This document shows positions 60,966 to 64,000 of a stretch of 64,000 bases of DNA, one piece after another. Origin of the DNA: Humibacter albus DSM 18994 (lineage in GTDB: Bacteria; Actinomycetota; Actinomycetes; Actinomycetales; Microbacteriaceae); NCBI RefSeq assembly GCF_000421825.1, contig NZ_ATXT01000013.1, positions 186,001 to 250,000 of the forward strand. Reading direction: 5' to 3'. A model generated the notes under the pieces. The model did not search any database, was not told the DNA's origin, and worked only from the letters and a program-made list of their open reading frames with translations. Positions within the stretch are counted from its first letter, which is position 1. Every line of letters begins with the position of its first letter. A program made the position numbers and the translations under genes.

Positions 60966-61970
60966 ATGGTCAGTGTGCGTGATGTCGCCGTCGCCGCGGG
61001 CGTCTCGGTCGGGACGGTATCGAACGTGCTCAACCGGCCCGATCTGGTCGCCGCGTCCACCATGGAAAGAGTCAACGCCGCGATCGTGGATCTCGGGTTC
61101 GTGCGCAACGACGCCGCCCGGCAGCTTCGTGCCGGACGCAGCAGGAGCATCGGGCTCATCGTGCTCGACGTCGGCAACCCGTTCTTCACCGACGTCGCCC
61201 GTGGGGCCGAGAAGCGCGCCGGCGACGACGGGTTCTCGATCCTGCTCGGCAACAGCGACGAGTCGTCGGTTCGGGAGGCGAGCTATCTCGACCTGTTCGA
61301 GGAGCAGCGCGTGCACGGCGTGCTGATCAGCCCGGCCTCCGACGACCTTCCGCGTCTGCACCGGGCGCGAGATCGCGGCATTCCCGTCGTGCTCGTCGAC
61401 CGCGAGGCGCCGGATCGGAGCTTCTCCTCCGTCGCCGTCGACGACATCGCCGGTGGTCGTGCCGCGGTCGAACACCTGATCGAGACCGGACGGCGCCGCA
61501 TCGCGTTCGTCGGGGGACCGACATCCATCAGGCAGGTGGCCGATCGCCTCGCCGGGGCCCGCATCGCGGCATCCGAGCGGGCCGAAGTGGCTCTCGAGTA
61601 CGTGCCGACATCGTCACTCACGGTCCGCGCCGGTGTCGAGGCGACGGCGGCGCTGGTCGCCCGTCACCCCTCTCACCGGCCGGACGCGGTGTTCGCCGCG
61701 AACGACCTCGTCTCGATCGGCGCCCTGCAGGCGGCGCTGGCGGCGGGTCTGCGCCCGCCGGACGATCTGGCGATCGTCGGGTACGACGACATCGACTTCG
61801 CCGAGACCACCACGGTGCCGCTCACGTCGATGCGACAGCCCGCTGCCCTGATCGGGAGCACCGCAGTCGATCTGTTGCTCGGCGAGGCGAGCCAGGGAGA
61901 GGGCTTCGAACCGCAGCAGGTGGTCTACCAGCCCGAACTCGTGGTGCGCGAGTCCACCGTCGCCTCCTGA
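60966..61970 (+). CDS. LacI-family transcriptional regulator of the rhamnose operon
   Basis: 334 aa. N-terminal DNA-binding domain VSVRDVAVAAGVSVGTVSNVLNRPDLVAASTMERVNAAIVDLGFVRN (residues 2-48) with the hinge AARQLRAGRSRSIGLIV. The periplasmic-binding-protein-like effector domain has VAFVGGP..RQVADRLAG and DAVFAANDLVSIGALQAALAAGLRPPDDLAIVGYDDIDFA. CAGGAGG before the ATG at 60966 fixes the start. Divergent from rhaI; ends before an inverted repeat. Confidence 0.92.
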   Translation: MVSVRDVAVAAGVSVGTVSNVLNRPDLVAASTMERVNAAIVDLGFVRNDAARQLRAGRSRSIGLIVLDVGNPFFTDVARGAEKRAGDDGFSILLGNSDESSVREASYLDLFEEQRVHGVLISPASDDLPRLHRARDRGIPVVLVDREAPDRSFSSVAVDDIAGGRAAVEHLIETGRRRIAFVGGPTSIRQVADRLAGARIAASERAEVALEYVPTSSLTVRAGVEATAALVARHPSHRPDAVFAANDLVSIGALQAALAAGLRPPDDLAIVGYDDIDFAETTTVPLTSMRQPAALIGSTAVDLLLGEASQGEGFEPQQVVYQPELVVRESTVAS

Positions 61971-62023
61971 CCGGTTGCCGGCTGACGCCGGACCGCGCGC
62001 GTCGCATCCCTCCGCCCACATCC

Positions 62024-62085
62024 CGTTTCGAAGTCGAAAAATGCGGAATGCGTCGAGCGCCTGAACATTCTTTGACTTCGAAACG
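62024..62085. terminator. inverted repeat between convergent genes
   Basis: Perfect 12-bp arms CGTTTCGAAGTC (62024-62035) and GACTTCGAAACG (62074-62085) separated by 38 bases, with further A/T pairs inside. It is AT-rich for this genome and lies between the LacI gene and the convergent permease. Likely a bidirectional terminator, though each arm (TTCGAA) could also be a protein site. Confidence 0.5.
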
Positions 62086-62115
62086 AGGGTCGACGCGTCG
62101 CGGCCCGCGAGGGCC

Positions 62116-63024
62116 TCACCCCTTGACCGCTCCGCTCGTCATGCCCGCGACGATCTGGCGGTTGAAGAAGATGTACATGATCAGCGGCGGGATCGTGATG
62201 AGCAGGATGTTCATGAACAGCAGGTTGTACTGGCTCACCGACTGACTCTGGAAGTTGTAGAGCGTCAGCTGCACGGTGGGGTTGTCGCTGCTCGGCAGGA
62301 AGTACAGCGGGCCGGTGAAGTCGTTGAATACCGCGACGGCCTGCACGACGATCACCGTCACGACCACCGGTCTCAGCAACGGAAGGATGACCTGGAAGAA
62401 CAGGCGCATCGGTCCGGCTCCGTCGATGATCGCGGCCTCGTCCAGCTCCCGCGGAATGGTGGCGACGAACGCCCTGAAGAGCAGGATGGCGAACGAGAGC
62501 CCGAGGGTGGCCTCGATCAGGATCATCCCGGTCAGCGTGTCGAAGATGCCGAGGCCCTGCAAGACCCAGATGGTGGGCACGACCGCCGGCGGCACGATCA
62601 GGCCGGCGAGCACGAGGAAGTTCGCGATCGGATTGATCTTCGAACGCTTGCGGTGCAGCAGGTAGCCGACCATCGCCGAGAAGACGACCATGATGCCGAC
62701 GCTGACGACGGTCAGCACGATGCTGTTGATGAAGGCCGCGAGCAACTGGTAGTTGTTCGTCTGGATGACCTCGAAGAAGTTCTGACCGAACTGCCACGTC
62801 GTCGGCCAGTCGAGCCCCATCAGACCGGCTTCCTTCGGGTCCTTCACGGCCTGCAGCAAGATGAAGATGAACGGCACGAGGAACACGATGATCGACACGA
62901 GAATGGCGATGATGCCGATCAGGTACTTGCGTGTGAACCGACGGAACGTCATCGGACGGCGCGGTCCGCGCCGGCGTTCGCCGGGGTTCGCGCTTGCGGT
63001 GGTGATCGCTCTGGTGACGGTCAC
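62116..63024 (-). CDS. CUT1 ABC transporter permease (MalG/UgpE type)
   Basis: 302 aa, six helices. EAA loop: LDEAAIIDGAGPMRLFFQVILP. The N-terminus (TRAITTASANPGERRRGPRRPMTFRRFTRKY) is basic and cytoplasmic. The C-terminus NRQIVAGMTSGAVKG is typical. GTG start overlaps the upstream permease stop by 4 bp (GTGA). A methionine 24 residues in is an alternative start. It closes an operon that enters from beyond the right edge. Confidence 0.88.
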   Translation of the reverse strand: MTVTRAITTASANPGERRRGPRRPMTFRRFTRKYLIGIIAILVSIIVFLVPFIFILLQAVKDPKEAGLMGLDWPTTWQFGQNFFEVIQTNNYQLLAAFINSIVLTVVSVGIMVVFSAMVGYLLHRKRSKINPIANFLVLAGLIVPPAVVPTIWVLQGLGIFDTLTGMILIEATLGLSFAILLFRAFVATIPRELDEAAIIDGAGPMRLFFQVILPLLRPVVVTVIVVQAVAVFNDFTGPLYFLPSSDNPTVQLTLYNFQSQSVSQYNLLFMNILLITIPPLIMYIFFNRQIVAGMTSGAVKG

Positions 63025-63956
63025 AGGTCCGCCTCCTTCCGGTTGAGGAACCACTGCACGGGCACCATGATCGCGGTCACCACGAGGAAGAGGATGACGT
63101 TGCCGGCCGTGGAGAGGCCGAAGAACCCGGCCTGATACTGCTTGTAGATGACGGATGCGATGACGTCGCTCGAGAAGCCAGGGCCGCCGTTGGTCATGGC
63201 CCAGATCAGGTCGAAGGATCGCAGACCGCCGATGAGCGAGAGGATGATGACGGTCGCCATCGCGGGGCGGACGAGCGGGAGCGTGATGCTGCGGAACACC
63301 TTGAACGACCCTGCCCCGTCGACGCGAGCAGCCTCGAAGTAGTCGCTCGGAATGGCGACGATGCCCGCCATGAAGATGAGCGTCGCGATTCCGACGCCCT
63401 TCCAGATGTCGACTCCCGCGACGGTCAGCAGGGCGAGATGCGGATCGGTGTACCACCCCGGCTGGGGAAGATGGAAGAAGCCCAGCACCTGGTTGACGAC
63501 GCCGTGGAACGGGTCGAGCAACGCCTTGAAGGTCAGGCCGACGCCGACTGTCGAGACCAGCACTGGGAAGAACACGACGGCGCGCAGATATCCGCGTCCG
63601 AAGATCGGGTTCGTCAGAAGCAGTGCGAGTGCCAGTCCGAGGATGACCTTTGCCGCGGACGTGACGAATCCGTAGATGAACGTGTTGATGAACCCCTGCG
63701 TCAGCGCCGGGGTCTGGAAGAACTGCACGAAGTTGCCGAACCCGATGAACTGCTGGCTGAACAGAGTCCATCGCGTCAGTGCGAAGTAGAACGACGAGAA
63801 CGTCGGCACCGCGAAGAAGATGAGGTACAGCGCCCCGGCTGGTATGTAGAACCAGGAGGGGTAGGGGCTGCGGATGCCTCGGCGTCGGTCCTTCTTCGGT
63901 GCCTGCGGCGTCTTCGCCGTGGGCTTCCCTTCGATGTGCACTGCGGCACTGGTCAT
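63021..63956 (-). CDS. CUT1 ABC transporter permease (MalF/UgpA type)
   Basis: 311 aa, six helices. EAA loop: FEAARVDGAGSFKVFRSITLP. PSWFYIPAGALYLIFFAVPTFSSFYFALTRW is the first helix. The ATG at 63956 has AAGGAGCGCCC directly upstream; an earlier in-frame ATG at 63989 is less likely. The solute-binding protein expected upstream in this operon lies outside the window. Its proximity to the LacI gene suggests it may carry rhamnose or a rhamnoside (inference). Confidence 0.9.
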   Translation of the reverse strand: MTSAAVHIEGKPTAKTPQAPKKDRRRGIRSPYPSWFYIPAGALYLIFFAVPTFSSFYFALTRWTLFSQQFIGFGNFVQFFQTPALTQGFINTFIYGFVTSAAKVILGLALALLLTNPIFGRGYLRAVVFFPVLVSTVGVGLTFKALLDPFHGVVNQVLGFFHLPQPGWYTDPHLALLTVAGVDIWKGVGIATLIFMAGIVAIPSDYFEAARVDGAGSFKVFRSITLPLVRPAMATVIILSLIGGLRSFDLIWAMTNGGPGFSSDVIASVIYKQYQAGFFGLSTAGNVILFLVVTAIMVPVQWFLNRKEADL

Positions 63957-64000
63957 GGGCGCTCCTTGATCAAGAGTGGGGGCCGACATCGCCGACCCCC

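Noticed and set aside
1-64000. tRNA, rRNA, IS elements, prophage or restriction/defence genes
   Set aside because: None recognised on either strand; the window reads as ordinary metabolic and stress chromosome content.

Overview
The window is a high-GC, gene-dense stretch of an actinobacterial chromosome. Codon use, the two-subunit CUT1 sugar permeases without their own ATPase, the actinobacterial cytochrome oxidase subunit IV, a DUF7882-type small protein and the very frequent GGATGCC/GGCATCC heptamer all point to the family Microbacteriaceae (Leifsonia/Microbacterium-like). Genus and species cannot be fixed from the sequence alone. No rRNA, tRNA, insertion sequence, phage gene or CRISPR array was found.

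Region 1 (about 1-30 kb) looks like a general-stress and redox island. It starts with a GT9 glycosyltransferase and a SigB/SigF-type sigma factor. Then come a CBS-domain protein, a DUF2795 protein, several short-chain dehydrogenases, an alpha/beta-hydrolase-like protein without its nucleophilic serine, a cytochrome c oxidase subunit I/IV pair, an atypical NRAMP transporter, a flavodoxin-like reductase, a DUF892 ferritin-like protein, a sugar ABC transporter, an FAD/NAD(P) reductase, Dps, a fused FAD/Fe-S D-2-hydroxyacid dehydrogenase with a PPC-domain protein, a GMC dehydrogenase with its small subunit and membrane partner, a pyruvate-oxidase-like ThDP enzyme and an enolase-superfamily enzyme. 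At least ten of these genes carry the same CAACCCC box, always in the sense orientation, 35-185 bp ahead of the start codon. This suggests one regulon, possibly controlled by the sigma factor at the left end.

Region 2 (about 30-40.3 kb) is mixed: a DUF7882 protein, a fused cytochrome b/molybdopterin oxidoreductase with tandem TAAAACGGAT repeats upstream, a PAP2 phosphatase, an SDR-MarR pair with a clear operator, two MFS exporters (one divergent from a MarR regulator over a palindromic operator), a DoxX protein and MsrA, closed by a 22-bp-stem bidirectional terminator.

Region 3 (about 40.4-61.9 kb) is a carbohydrate utilisation locus. On the left an IclR regulator is divergent from a CUT1 transporter (two permeases and a Tat lipoprotein), an FAD-dependent oxidoreductase with a large beta-rich C-terminal extension, and a 1085-aa Tat-exported enzyme with a C-terminal F5/8-type (discoidin) domain. 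On the right, facing left, is a nearly complete L-rhamnose pathway: GH78 alpha-L-rhamnosidase, a nucleotidyltransferase, rhamnulokinase, a fused rhamnulose-1-phosphate aldolase/dehydrogenase, rhamnose mutarotase and rhamnose isomerase. The last four overlap or nearly touch. They are divergent from a LacI-family regulator with two TGAAnCGTTTCA-like operators. Together the locus probably takes up and strips a rhamnose-containing plant glycan or glycoside and feeds L-rhamnose to lactaldehyde/lactate and dihydroxyacetone phosphate.

Region 4 (62.1 kb to the end) holds two permease genes of a third CUT1 transporter; the rest of that operon lies beyond the right edge.
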